A stretch of 64,000 nucleotides of DNA from Sciscionella sediminilitoris. GTDB taxonomy: Bacteria > Actinomycetota > Actinomycetes > Mycobacteriales > Pseudonocardiaceae. The stretch spans positions 62,001 through 126,000 of the forward strand of contig NZ_JALM01000009.1 of NCBI RefSeq assembly GCF_000737195.2. Reading direction: 5' to 3'. Every line of letters starts with the position of its first letter. Within the stretch, counting starts at the first letter, position 1. The notes below the pieces were generated by a model, which searched no databases, was not told where the DNA came from, and was given only the letters and a program-made list of their open reading frames with translations. Both the position numbers and the translations under genes were made by a program. Of the stretch, positions 26,858 to 35,111 are shown piece after piece.

Positions 26858-28285
26858 ATGGCCATCGAATCCACACCGAGCCCGCTCGTCTTCGGCCCCG
26901 AGACGCGCGCCAGGGCAGGCGAACTGCTGACCCGTTTCCTGGACGACTACGAACGTTCCCTGCCCGAGCGTCCGCTGCTTCCCGCCCTGGACCGGGACGT
27001 GCTCGCCGAGCTGCTGACCGAACCGGTTCCCGAGGAGGGAATCGGGGTGGACGGCTTCTTCACCGAGCTGTACGAGCGCGTGCTGCCCAATTCCACGGCG
27101 GTGGCCCATCCGCGGTTTCTCGCCTATGTGCAGGGACCGCCGAACAGTGTCGGCCCCTATGCCGATGCCATCGCGGCCACCCTGAACCAGAACTGCAACT
27201 TCTGGCAGCTTTCCCCCGCGGCCAGCGTGATCGAACGATCGGTGGTGCGCTGGCTGAGCGGGCTGTTCGACCTGGGCGCCGCCGCGGGCGGGATCCTCAC
27301 CAGCGGCGGATCGGTCGCCACGCTGAACGCGCTGACCGCGGCCCTCGTCGCGCGCCGCCCGGACTTCCGGCGGCGGGGACTGCAGGACCGGGACCGGCCA
27401 CCGCTGGTGGTGTACACCTCGCAGGAGGCGCACCGGTGCGTGGACAAGGCCGCCGCGATCCTCGGGCTCGGGCTGGACAATGTGCGCCACATTCCCACCG
27501 ATGAACACTTCCGGATGCGCGCCGATCTGCTCGAGGAGGCGGTGCGTGCCGATCGCGCGGCCGGGCGGGAACCGTGCTGCGTCGTGGCCACCGCGGGCAC
27601 GGTGACGAGCGGATCGGTCGACCCGATCGATGAAATCGCCGATGTGGCAGGGAAGCACGAGCTGTGGCTGCACGTCGACGGTGCCTACGGCGCGCTGTTC
27701 GTGCTCGCCGAGCAGACGAGGGACCTGTTCGCCGGCTGCTCGCGCGCCGATTCGATCGCGCTGGATCCGCACAAGATGCTGTTCGCCCCGTACGAGGTCG
27801 GCTGCCTGCTGGTGCGCGACGCGGAATCCCTGCGCGCGGCCTATTCCTTTTCCGCGGCGTATCTGACCGTCGAGCCCGATCCGCTGATGATCGATTTCAT
27901 GGACTACGGGCCGCAATTGTCCCGGGGGTTCAAGGCGTTCAAGGTGTGGGCGGCGCTGCGTACCTTCGGGGCGGGCGCGTTCCGCGATGCGGCAAGGAGC
28001 TGCCTGGAACTCGCCGCTCATCTGGGTCGGCGGGTCGCGGCCGAGCCGGGCCTGGAACTGCTCAACCCGGTCACGCTCACCGCGGTGTGCCTGCGGATCG
28101 ACGGTCGCACCGATGCCGAACACACCGCGATCCTGAGCGAGCTGATCACCGGGGGAACCGCGCTGCTCGGGCCGGCCCGGCTCGGCGAACGGACCGGGAT
28201 CCGCGCCTGCGTGACCAATCACCGCACCACGAAAGCGGATATCGACCTCGTCGTGGACCGCCTCGCCGCCTACGCGCGATCCTAG
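26858..28285 (+). CDS. PLP-dependent group II amino acid decarboxylase-like protein
   Basis: The 475-residue protein has the fold-type I aromatic/glutamate decarboxylase pattern: HPRFLAYV near the start, GGSVATLNAL, VDGAYG and the Schiff-base lysine Lys306 in DPHKM. It should decarboxylate an aromatic or related amino acid. Some close relatives are aldehyde synthases or have other roles. TAGCAT at 26844-26849, 8 bases before the ATG, suggests a leaderless mRNA. It is divergent from the Lrp regulator and tail-to-tail with a TetR gene (4-base overlap). Confidence 0.88.
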   Translation: MAIESTPSPLVFGPETRARAGELLTRFLDDYERSLPERPLLPALDRDVLAELLTEPVPEEGIGVDGFFTELYERVLPNSTAVAHPRFLAYVQGPPNSVGPYADAIAATLNQNCNFWQLSPAASVIERSVVRWLSGLFDLGAAAGGILTSGGSVATLNALTAALVARRPDFRRRGLQDRDRPPLVVYTSQEAHRCVDKAAAILGLGLDNVRHIPTDEHFRMRADLLEEAVRADRAAGREPCCVVATAGTVTSGSVDPIDEIADVAGKHELWLHVDGAYGALFVLAEQTRDLFAGCSRADSIALDPHKMLFAPYEVGCLLVRDAESLRAAYSFSAAYLTVEPDPLMIDFMDYGPQLSRGFKAFKVWAALRTFGAGAFRDAARSCLELAAHLGRRVAAEPGLELLNPVTLTAVCLRIDGRTDAEHTAILSELITGGTALLGPARLGERTGIRACVTNHRTTKADIDLVVDRLAAYARS

Positions 28286-28863
28286 GGCGCGTGGATTCCG
28301 TCGAGCAGGTAGGTGGTCCGGCGGTCGTAGTCCGCGCGTCGCGGGCGGGTTCCGTGTTTCAGGGCGAGCGCGCTGTCGTGCAGCAGCACCTGGAGGTCTT
28401 CGGCGGTGAACTCCGGCCGTAGCGCGCCGCAGGACTGCCCCGCCGTGACGAGTTCCTCGTGGATCTCGGTGCCCGCGTGGCAGATCGCCATGAGGTTCTC
28501 CGAGTCGGGGTAGACCTGCAGCATCGTGTCCACCAGTGCGGGCTGCCGGTATTGCAGATCGCGGACCGCGGTCACGTAGTACCGCAGCCGCTCACCGGGT
28601 TCCCCGATGGACCGGGTGCGGTCCATGATGGCGTACAGCTCGGTGGCGACCACTTCTTCGATCACGGCTTCGATGAGGCCGATCCGGCCGCCGAACCGGT
28701 TGAAGATCGTGCCCTTGCTCACCCCGGCCACTTTGGCGACCTCTTCCAGCGGCACGGTCAGCCCCCTGCCGTGGAAGGCATCGATCGCCGCACGCCTGAT
28801 CTGCTCGGCATTGCGCTCGGCATCGGCGCGCAGCCGAGGTTCCGGAGCTGTCGCACCGGCCAT
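28282..28863 (-). CDS. TetR family regulator
   Basis: A 193-residue protein from ATG 28863, with the HTH TVPLEEVAKVAGVSKGTIFNRFG and a C-terminal domain of the SBP/transcriptional-repressor type. The frame is open to a GTG at 28914, but that codon lies inside the palindrome 28907-28921. A start at 28863 (or GTG 28872) also gives a normal distance to the HTH, so I prefer it. It is divergent from the NmrA-type reductase and probably represses it. Confidence 0.85.
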   Translation of the reverse strand: MAGATAPEPRLRADAERNAEQIRRAAIDAFHGRGLTVPLEEVAKVAGVSKGTIFNRFGGRIGLIEAVIEEVVATELYAIMDRTRSIGEPGERLRYYVTAVRDLQYRQPALVDTMLQVYPDSENLMAICHAGTEIHEELVTAGQSCGALRPEFTAEDLQVLLHDSALALKHGTRPRRADYDRRTTYLLDGIHAP

Positions 28864-28906
28864 GCCCGTCACCGCCTCTCGAACCTCTCGAACGTCCGCC
28901 ACAACT

Positions 28907-28968
28907 TGACTCACCGAGTCAGTTTACCTACAGTAGTCGGCGGGGGCGAACTTGACCAGAGCGGTCAA
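28907..28968. promoter_or_regulatory. Two inverted repeats, candidate operators of the TetR regulator
   Basis: TGACTC-ACC-GAGTCA (28907-28921) and TTGACC-AGAGC-GGTCAA (28952-28968) are perfect and related in their TTGAC/GTCA halves. They lie between the TetR gene and the NAD(P)-binding oxidoreductase. Confidence 0.6.
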
Positions 28969-28997
28969 CTTATCGATGTGCAGGAAGGACCACGGAC

Positions 28998-29849
28998 ATG
29001 ATCGTTGTCACCGGAGCTACCGGAGGGCTAGGGAGCGCGACCGTCGACCACCTCCTCGAGCGGGTACCCGCCGAGCGGATCGGGGTCAGCGTCCGCGATG
29101 TCGGCAAGGCGCGGAACCTGGCCGACCGGGGAGTGCGCGTGCGGCAGGGATCCTACGACGATCCGGCCGGGCTGCGGGACGCGTTCGAGGGCGCCGAGCA
29201 GGTGCTGCTGGTGTCCGGCAACGACCCGACGGCCGATATCGCCGCCCAGCACCGCAATGCCATCGAAGCCGCGGTCGCGGCAGGCACGCAGCGCATCCTC
29301 TACACGAGCCAGCAGGGTGCCGTTCCCGGCAATCCGTACCCGCCGACGGAATTCCATCTCGCCACCGAAGCGGTCCTCGCCGAGTCCGGGGTCGCCTGGA
29401 CCGCGCTGCGCAACGCCGCCTACGGCCCGCTGGAGCAGGTGCTCGGCCCGTGGCAGCGGACCGGGGTGATCGCCCAGCCGGAAGACGGTCCCGTTCCCTA
29501 CGTCGACCGTGCCGAGGTGGCCGAGGGCATCGCGGCCCTGCTCGCCGGGGACCGCTCCATCGACGGCCCGGTCGACCTCACCGCGGCGAAGGCGATCACC
29601 TTCGCCGATGCCGCCGCGATCGCCACCGAGCTCACCGGCCGCACCATCGAGCGCGTGGTCCTGGACGACGAGCCGTGGGTCGCCGACCAGATCGCCGCCG
29701 GTGTCCCGGAACAGATGGCCCGGCTGCTGCTGAGCTTTTACCAGGGCAGCAGGGAGGGCTACCTCGCCGAGGCCAGCCCGGTGCTGACCGAACTGCTCGG
29801 CCGCGAGCCGAGCAGCGTCGCCGACCGGCTCGCCGCGGACCTGGCTTAG
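28998..29849 (+). CDS. NmrA-type NAD(P)H-binding oxidoreductase (QOR2-like)
   Basis: The 283-residue atypical SDR has the N-terminal TGATGGLG nucleotide motif and TSQQGA in place of a classical Tyr-X3-Lys catalytic pair. This is typical of NmrA/quinone oxidoreductase 2 proteins that reduce quinones with NADPH or only sense the cofactor. AGGAAGGA lies ~9 bases before the ATG. It is divergent from its probable TetR repressor, so induction by a redox-active or electrophilic compound is plausible. Confidence 0.87.
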   Translation: MIVVTGATGGLGSATVDHLLERVPAERIGVSVRDVGKARNLADRGVRVRQGSYDDPAGLRDAFEGAEQVLLVSGNDPTADIAAQHRNAIEAAVAAGTQRILYTSQQGAVPGNPYPPTEFHLATEAVLAESGVAWTALRNAAYGPLEQVLGPWQRTGVIAQPEDGPVPYVDRAEVAEGIAALLAGDRSIDGPVDLTAAKAITFADAAAIATELTGRTIERVVLDDEPWVADQIAAGVPEQMARLLLSFYQGSREGYLAEASPVLTELLGREPSSVADRLAADLA

Positions 29850-30511
29850 GGCTGGACGGCGTCGAAGAATTCGCGTTCCAGTGTGGTCGCCCGGCAGAAC
29901 AGCTCCCGGCATCCCCGGGCGGCCTCCTCGGTGAGTCCGGGACCGAGCCGGTCGAGCTCGGCGCGCAGCCAGTTCACCCAGGCGGTGAATTCCGGGCCAC
30001 GGTGCAGTTCGATCCACTCCGCGCAGATGGCGTTCGGCGGCGGGGTTTCCGGGGCGCGCTCGGCCCAGTCGGAGTAGAGCCATTCGGCAACGGTCAGCAC
30101 GATGAGGCAGCTCGGATAGTCCAGGCTCGCCCGTGCCCGGTCCATCAGCCGGTTGAACGCCTCGGTGACCGGATGCAGTACCGGGGCTTCGCGATCGGCC
30201 TCCGGCACCCCGAGTGCGGTGAAACTGCGCTGGAAGTAGGTGTTCTCCCCGCCGCCGATGACCCCGAGCTGGCGGGCGAGCACCATCCGGCCGTCCACGG
30301 TGTCCGCACTGGCCACCGCGGCACCGAGCAGTGCGACGAACCGGTCCACGAACTGGTAGTCCTGCACCAGATAGCGGCGCAGCACCGGTTCGGCGAGCTC
30401 GCCGGTGTACAGGCCGGCTACGAAGGGATGGGTGACCGCCGCGGTCCAGTCGGGTTCGGCCGCCGCCCGCAACCACTCGGAGAAGGTGCCGTGCTGTGCA
30501 TCGAAGGACAT
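29846..30511 (-). CDS. TenA-like protein (thiaminase II family, TenA_E class)
   Basis: The 221-residue helical protein has the TenA pattern (YLVQDYQFVDRF near residue 50; LTVAEWLYSDWAE near 135-145; a C-terminal FWDAV-like FFDAV). The usual catalytic Cys is replaced: the segment reads VAEWLY instead of PCxWxY. This places it in the TenA_E group, whose members salvage thiamine-pyrimidine derivatives using Glu. It is tail-to-tail with the QOR2-like gene (4-base overlap) and 8 bases downstream of the MFS transporter on the same strand, so they may be co-transcribed. Confidence 0.82.
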   Translation of the reverse strand: MSFDAQHGTFSEWLRAAAEPDWTAAVTHPFVAGLYTGELAEPVLRRYLVQDYQFVDRFVALLGAAVASADTVDGRMVLARQLGVIGGGENTYFQRSFTALGVPEADREAPVLHPVTEAFNRLMDRARASLDYPSCLIVLTVAEWLYSDWAERAPETPPPNAICAEWIELHRGPEFTAWVNWLRAELDRLGPGLTEEAARGCRELFCRATTLEREFFDAVQP

Positions 30512-30518
30512 GCCGTCA

Positions 30519-31694
30519 TTACACCAGTGCGGGTTCCTCGTCCCGGGCCTGCCGTCGTGCGCTCACCGCGATGATCAGCGCGCAGGCCGCGAATCCGGCG
30601 CCGAGGATGCCGGTGCCCAGCCAGCCGTGCGCGGTGTACACGGCGGTGGTCGTGGCCGCGCCGAGGGCGGAGCCGAGCGAGTAGAACACCATGTAGCCGC
30701 CGAGTACCCCGCTGGTGCGATCCGGATACGCGGTGGTGAGCACGTGCTGATTGCTCACCTGCACGGCCTGCACCGCGAAGTCGAGCAGCACGATTCCGGC
30801 GCCGAGCAGCCACAGCGACCAGGGCAGCTGCGCGATCGCCGCCCAGGACAGGATGAGCAGACTCAGCGCTGCGACGGTGACCCGGGTGGTCCGGCCCGCG
30901 TCCGCCCAGCGGCCCGCCCGTACCGCGCCGAGCGCACCGGCGAGCCCCGCGATGCCGAACAGCCCGATCTGCGCATCGCTGAGCTCCCAGGGCCGCGCGG
31001 CCAACGGCAGCGACAGCCCGCTCCACAGGGCGCCGAACGAGGCGAACAGGAAGAACGCGATGAGCCCGCGGGTCAGGAAAAGCCGCTGCCCGAACAGTCC
31101 GCCGAGTGCGCCGAGCGCCGATCGGTATCCCCCGGCGACGCGGGGAGGCCGTTCGGCGGGCAGCAGCAGGAGAACGAGTGCCGCGAGCCCGAGAGCGAGC
31201 ACCGCGAGCACGGCGTAGCCGGTGCGCCAGCCGGACAGTTGCGCCAGCGTTCCGGTGACCACCCGCGCGCCGAGAATGCCTGTCACGACACCGGAGGTCA
31301 CCACTCCGATGTTGCGCCCGCGATCGTCGGGTGAGGAGACCGAGGCCGTGTAGGCGACCGTCGTCTGCACCACGACCGCGAACAGTCCCGCCGTTGCGAG
31401 GCCCGCGAACGCCTGCCAGGCAACCGAAGCCGTGGCCGTCAGGAGTGCGCCGAACGCGGTGAGTGCCAGCTGCGCGGCGATCAGCAACCGCCGCTCGGTC
31501 ACATCGCCGAGCGGCACCAGCAGCACCAGTCCGGCCAGATAGCCGAGCTGACCCGCCGCGACGATCCACCCGGCCAAGTCCGGTGCCAGACCGAGATCCC
31601 GGCCCATCGGCCCCAGAACCGGTTGCGCGGCATAGACGTTCGCCACCGCCACTCCGCACACCACCGCGAGCAGCAACCGCCGCCGGCCGTCCAT
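30519..31694 (-). CDS. MFS transporter (drug efflux-like)
   Basis: The 391-residue protein has about twelve hydrophobic segments and a loop motif LGDVTERR after the second helix, as in major facilitator exporters. It is divergent from an HxlR regulator across a long dyad (31704-31770), which suggests inducible efflux. ATG 31694 is chosen because the frame further upstream runs into the dyad. The TenA-like gene follows 7 bases later, so the substrate may be a heterocyclic compound; that is speculation. Confidence 0.87.
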   Translation of the reverse strand: MDGRRRLLLAVVCGVAVANVYAAQPVLGPMGRDLGLAPDLAGWIVAAGQLGYLAGLVLLVPLGDVTERRLLIAAQLALTAFGALLTATASVAWQAFAGLATAGLFAVVVQTTVAYTASVSSPDDRGRNIGVVTSGVVTGILGARVVTGTLAQLSGWRTGYAVLAVLALGLAALVLLLLPAERPPRVAGGYRSALGALGGLFGQRLFLTRGLIAFFLFASFGALWSGLSLPLAARPWELSDAQIGLFGIAGLAGALGAVRAGRWADAGRTTRVTVAALSLLILSWAAIAQLPWSLWLLGAGIVLLDFAVQAVQVSNQHVLTTAYPDRTSGVLGGYMVFYSLGSALGAATTTAVYTAHGWLGTGILGAGFAACALIIAVSARRQARDEEPALV

Positions 31695-31703
31695 GATCAC
31701 CCG

Positions 31704-31770
31704 CCAATCAGTAGCATTTTGCAACCGATTTGAGCGTACGGCATAATGGTTTCAATCTGCAACTCATTGG
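31704..31770. promoter_or_regulatory. Long imperfect dyad between MFS and HxlR genes
   Basis: The 23-base left arm (31704-31726, beginning CCAATCAGTAGC) pairs with the right arm (31748-31770, ending CAACTCATTGG) at 18 of 23 positions around a 21-base centre. It includes CATAAT as a possible -10. It is probably the HxlR binding region controlling both divergent genes. Confidence 0.6.
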
Positions 31771-31778
31771 GAGGTGTC

Positions 31779-32216
31779 ATGAACGTCCCGGACTGGACCG
31801 ACCCCGACTGCCCGGTCGCCCGCACCCTCGACCTCATCGGCGACCGGTGGAGCCTGCTGGTCATCCGGGACGCCATGGACGGGGCGCGCTCGTTCACCGA
31901 ATTCCAGCGGCGCACCGGAATCGCGCGCAACATCCTCACCGACCGGTTGCGCAAACTCATCGCACACGGCTTCCTCGCGCAGCACACCGCGGAATCCGGG
32001 CGCCGCAAGGAATATGCGCTCACCGAGGCCGGTCGCGACCTCTTCCCGGTCATCCTCAGCCTGCGGCAGTGGGGCGAACGGCACGCCTTCGCGCCCGGCG
32101 AGGCCCATTCCACGCTCGTCGATCGGCACGGCGAACCGGTGCCCGAGTTCGTACCGAGCGGCGCGGACGGAACCGTGCTGGGCGCCGAAACCACGCGGGT
32201 GCGCAAGATCGGTTAG
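31779..32216 (+). CDS. HxlR family regulator
   Basis: The 145-residue winged-helix protein has the HxlR signature: CPVARTLDLIGDRWSLLVIRD, then FTEFQRRTGIARNILTDRL and the wing SGRRKEYALTEAG. The family often responds to reactive electrophiles or quinones. GGGAGG lies ~5 bases before ATG 31779. It is divergent from the MFS transporter, which it probably controls. Confidence 0.93.
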   Translation: MNVPDWTDPDCPVARTLDLIGDRWSLLVIRDAMDGARSFTEFQRRTGIARNILTDRLRKLIAHGFLAQHTAESGRRKEYALTEAGRDLFPVILSLRQWGERHAFAPGEAHSTLVDRHGEPVPEFVPSGADGTVLGAETTRVRKIG

Positions 32217-32244
32217 CGCGCGGGCACGCTTCGCATTCTCTTCT

Positions 32245-32268
32245 CCGTATGCCCGGCTGGCTATACGG
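32245..32268. promoter_or_regulatory. Inverted repeat upstream of the LysR gene
   Basis: CCGTAT-N12-ATACGG ends 34 bases before the LysR start. TATACG within it could be the -10 box, so autoregulation is plausible. The spacing is one base longer than the classical T-N11-A LysR motif. Confidence 0.4.
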
Positions 32269-32302
32269 TGGCAGCGTCAATGTTGACCGGAAGGAGCACG
32301 GC

Positions 32303-33241
32303 GTGCGCCCCTACGATCTGCTCGATGGCCGGCTGAAGTTGCGACACCTCGTGCTGCTCACCGCGGTGGCCGAGCACGGCAGGGTGGTGAAGGCCGCCGA
32401 GCACCTTCACCTCACGCAACCCGTGGTCACCAGGGGGATCCACGAATTGGAGGCCGCACTCGGGGTGACCCTGTTCGAGCGGGGCGCCCGCGGGATGACG
32501 CCGACAACGGCGGGCACCGTGTTCGTGGCGCACGCCCGCGCGGTGCTGCTCGAACTGCGCAGGGCGGGCCAGCATCTCGGGGAGCTCGGCGAGGGCGCAC
32601 TCGGCACGGTGACCATCGGAACCCATCTGGCCGGTTCGAATCTGCTGTTGCCGCGCGCCATCTCCCGGTTGAAGACCGAACGTCCGAACGCGACGGTCGT
32701 CGTGCGGGAAGCGACCCCGGACCTGCTGCTCGCCGATCTGATCTCCGGCGAGATCGACATGATGATCGGCAGGCTGACCTCGCCGGACAATCCGCGCGTC
32801 CAGCAGTATCCGCTGTACCGCGAACCCATCAGACTGGTCGTGCGCACCGAACATCCCGCCTGTGCCATGGAATCGCCCGAGCTCGGGGATCTGCTCGACT
32901 ACCCGTGGATCGTCCCGGTCAGGCAGACCACCCTGCGCCAGGAACTCGAGGAGGTCTTCGCCAATCAGGGTCTCCCGCTGCCCGTCGACCGGACCGAGTG
33001 CACCTCGATGCCGACCATGCGAACCCTGCTGCTCGGTGCGGATGTGATCGCCGCGCTGCCCTCGCTCATCACCAGGGACGAGGAACGCCTCGTCGCGCTG
33101 CCGACACCGTTGGCGACCGGGCGCACCGTCGGGGTCACCGTGGTGCCGGGGGCCACCCGGGCACCGATCGCGCGGCTGATGCTGAGCCAGCTCGAGGTCG
33201 TGGCGGGCGAACTCCGTCAGGAGCTGCATTCCCAGGTGTGA
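32303..33241 (+). CDS. LysR family regulator (GbpR/PcaQ-like)
   Basis: The 312-residue LysR protein has an N-terminal HTH (GRVVKAAEHLHLTQPVVTRGIHEL) and an effector domain with SGEIDMMIGRL. It resembles regulators of aromatic-acid or sugar-acid catabolism. GTG 32303 has AAGGAG at 6 bases. The gene ends 6 bases from the end of the convergent MFS gene. The Rieske/VAO operon starting at 34694 is the nearest catabolic cluster, so it may be the target; the link is by position only. Confidence 0.9.
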   Translation: MRPYDLLDGRLKLRHLVLLTAVAEHGRVVKAAEHLHLTQPVVTRGIHELEAALGVTLFERGARGMTPTTAGTVFVAHARAVLLELRRAGQHLGELGEGALGTVTIGTHLAGSNLLLPRAISRLKTERPNATVVVREATPDLLLADLISGEIDMMIGRLTSPDNPRVQQYPLYREPIRLVVRTEHPACAMESPELGDLLDYPWIVPVRQTTLRQELEEVFANQGLPLPVDRTECTSMPTMRTLLLGADVIAALPSLITRDEERLVALPTPLATGRTVGVTVVPGATRAPIARLMLSQLEVVAGELRQELHSQV

Positions 33242-33247
33242 GCCCGC

Positions 33248-34489
33248 TCAGCGCCGTTCCCCGGTCTTCCCGGGCAGGGGAACGGGTTCCGGATTACGCG
33301 GTTTGCGCGCGGCGAACAGGCCGATCCCCGCGGTGGCCGCGCTGACCACACCGAGGAACAGCCAGCCCGCGTGGAATCCGCTCGCCGTGCTGATCAGGCC
33401 GAAGACATAGGGCAGGACGAACCCGCCGATCGCCGCGATGGTGAGCATGAGGCCGAACGCGGTGGCGATGTTCTCCGCCGAAACATTCGTTCCGCTCGCG
33501 GGCAGGGTCTGCCAGACCGCCGAGCCGAGCCCGAAGAAGAACCCGATACCGAAAGCGGCCAGGCTGAACCAGATCGAACCGGCCGTGGTCACCGCGATCA
33601 GCGAGATTCCCTCGGCCACGGCCGCGATGCAGACCAGGCCGTAGCGATTGGCCAGCCGATCGCTGAGCCAGCCGCCCGCGATGCTGCCCGGGATACCGGC
33701 CAGTCCGGGCAGCGCCCCGGCGACCGCCGCCTCCCCGGGGCGCAGATAGCCGAGCGTGTCCGCATAGGTGGTGATCAGTTGCGCGGCGGCGAAGAAACCG
33801 CCGTAGGCGCCGAGGAATCCGGCACCGTACAGCCACAGTGCGCGGTTGCCGATGGTCTCGGCGAGGTTGCGGCGGCTCAGGTGCACGCCGCCGAGCCGCC
33901 CGGCGTGCGGTGGGGTGCGGAACGCCCACGCGGTGGCGATGGCGAGCAGACAGCCGAGTATTCCGGCGATCGCGATCCCGCCGCGCCAGCCGAGCAGCTG
34001 GATCACCCACGTCCAGGCGTAGGTGCCGAGCGCCGCGCCGATGTCGAACCCGGCTGCGGAGAGACCGAGCGCGAGGGCGAGCTGCCGTTCCCGGAACCAG
34101 ACGCTGACCGCGCCCACCCCGACGGCGGCGTACACCGAGGCGCCGATCCCCGCGGCGATCCTGGCCAGCTGCAGCATGAGTTCGTTCACCGCCACCGCGG
34201 AGGCCACCGTGGCCAGCCCTTCGAGCGCCAGCCCGGCGACGAGGGCGCCCCGCATCCCGATCCGCGTGGCCAGCAGCCCGCCCGGGATGTGGCAGATGCC
34301 GTATCCGGCGACGAAAACCGAGATCAGCAAGGTCAGCGAGGGAAGGTCGAGCCGTAGTTCGGCGCCGATCCCGGTGAAGGCCGAGGACACGACGAACCAG
34401 TTCAGGGTCATGACGAGAAAACCACCGCCCACCAGGGCGAGCATGAGCCAGCGGCGGCGTTCGCCGGGCTCGGTTTCCGGAGCTGTCAC
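33248..34489 (-). CDS. MFS transporter (organic-acid/aromatic uptake-like)
   Basis: The 413-residue, twelve-helix major facilitator protein has the loop FVAGYGICHIPGGLLATRIGMR and a central ~20-residue linker. Its pattern resembles uptake carriers more than drug exporters. It is divergent from the Rieske oxygenase operon across 204 bases, so it probably imports that operon's substrate. Confidence 0.85.
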   Translation of the reverse strand: MTAPETEPGERRRWLMLALVGGGFLVMTLNWFVVSSAFTGIGAELRLDLPSLTLLISVFVAGYGICHIPGGLLATRIGMRGALVAGLALEGLATVASAVAVNELMLQLARIAAGIGASVYAAVGVGAVSVWFRERQLALALGLSAAGFDIGAALGTYAWTWVIQLLGWRGGIAIAGILGCLLAIATAWAFRTPPHAGRLGGVHLSRRNLAETIGNRALWLYGAGFLGAYGGFFAAAQLITTYADTLGYLRPGEAAVAGALPGLAGIPGSIAGGWLSDRLANRYGLVCIAAVAEGISLIAVTTAGSIWFSLAAFGIGFFFGLGSAVWQTLPASGTNVSAENIATAFGLMLTIAAIGGFVLPYVFGLISTASGFHAGWLFLGVVSAATAGIGLFAARKPRNPEPVPLPGKTGERR

Positions 34490-34551
34490 GATGACCTCCA
34501 GGGTGTGGAATCCGTTCCGGAAAGCGTTGTCCGTGCGCTTCCCGGAAACAA

Positions 34552-34574
34552 ATACCTATTCGCCCCGCGGGTAT
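34552..34574. promoter_or_regulatory. Inverted repeat in the MFS/Rieske divergent promoter region
   Basis: ATACC (34552-34556) and GGTAT (34570-34574) flank 13 bases. GGAATG is directly repeated 11 bases apart just after (34578, 34589). The 34490-34693 gap holds nothing else that I can name; a regulator site is likely but not proven. Confidence 0.35.
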
Positions 34575-34693
34575 GCCGGAATGCCTATGGAATGACCCAG
34601 TGCGCCCGCTGACCAGTAGCTATGCCCGGATGGTGATAGCCGGTCCCGGTTAGGTATTTGAGCGCTCCCTTCGGCTCGGCGAGGCTGAACGGC

Positions 34694-35086
34694 ATGGCGT
34701 TCCGAGCGACGAAGCAGGAAAGCGGATCGGGTGTGCTGCCACCGGAGTTCGCGGATCTCGAACCGTATCTGGCGGACTGGTCCTTGCCGACCCAGCGGTT
34801 ACGCAATGACAAGCGGGTGGCCTCGACGATCGAGGAACTCGACGGGTTCTACAACCTGATGCTCCCGCGGGTGCCGGAGATCGCGGACTATGTCGACTTG
34901 TTTCCACTGCACGCCATGCCCGCCGCCGCGGTACGGCTGCTGGATCTCGCCCGCATGCTGATGGAGATCGCCCCCGCGGTCGAGGTGATGCGCTCGCCCG
35001 ATGTGGTCAGCGAGTTCCCGCGGGACCGGCTGGTGATCCACGAAACCGCCTGCCAGTACGGAATCGCGGACGAGCGGCAAGCGTGA
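34694..35086 (+). CDS. Small protein of unknown function, first gene of the Rieske operon
   Basis: The 130-residue soluble protein has no signal peptide or membrane segment and is mainly helical (for example PAAAVRLLDLARMLMEIAPAV), with one Cys near the end. I do not recognise the family. It is too short for, and unlike, a Rieske oxygenase beta subunit. It lies 25 bases before the Rieske alpha gene and is probably in the same transcript, so it may be an accessory or a small partner of the oxygenase. ATG 34694 is the first ATG in frame. Confidence 0.7.
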   Translation: MAFRATKQESGSGVLPPEFADLEPYLADWSLPTQRLRNDKRVASTIEELDGFYNLMLPRVPEIADYVDLFPLHAMPAAAVRLLDLARMLMEIAPAVEVMRSPDVVSEFPRDRLVIHETACQYGIADERQA

Positions 35087-35111
35087 GCCGGGACAAGGAG
35101 GACCGATTTCG

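Noticed and set aside
28864-28914. N-terminal extension of the TetR gene to GTG 28914
   Set aside because: The codon falls within a perfect palindrome that is a likely operator, and the extension is not needed for the HTH.
34552-34574. Classical T-N11-A LysR box in the Rieske promoter region
   Set aside because: The ATACC/GGTAT arms are 13 bases apart, which does not give T-N11-A; listed only as a generic inverted repeat.
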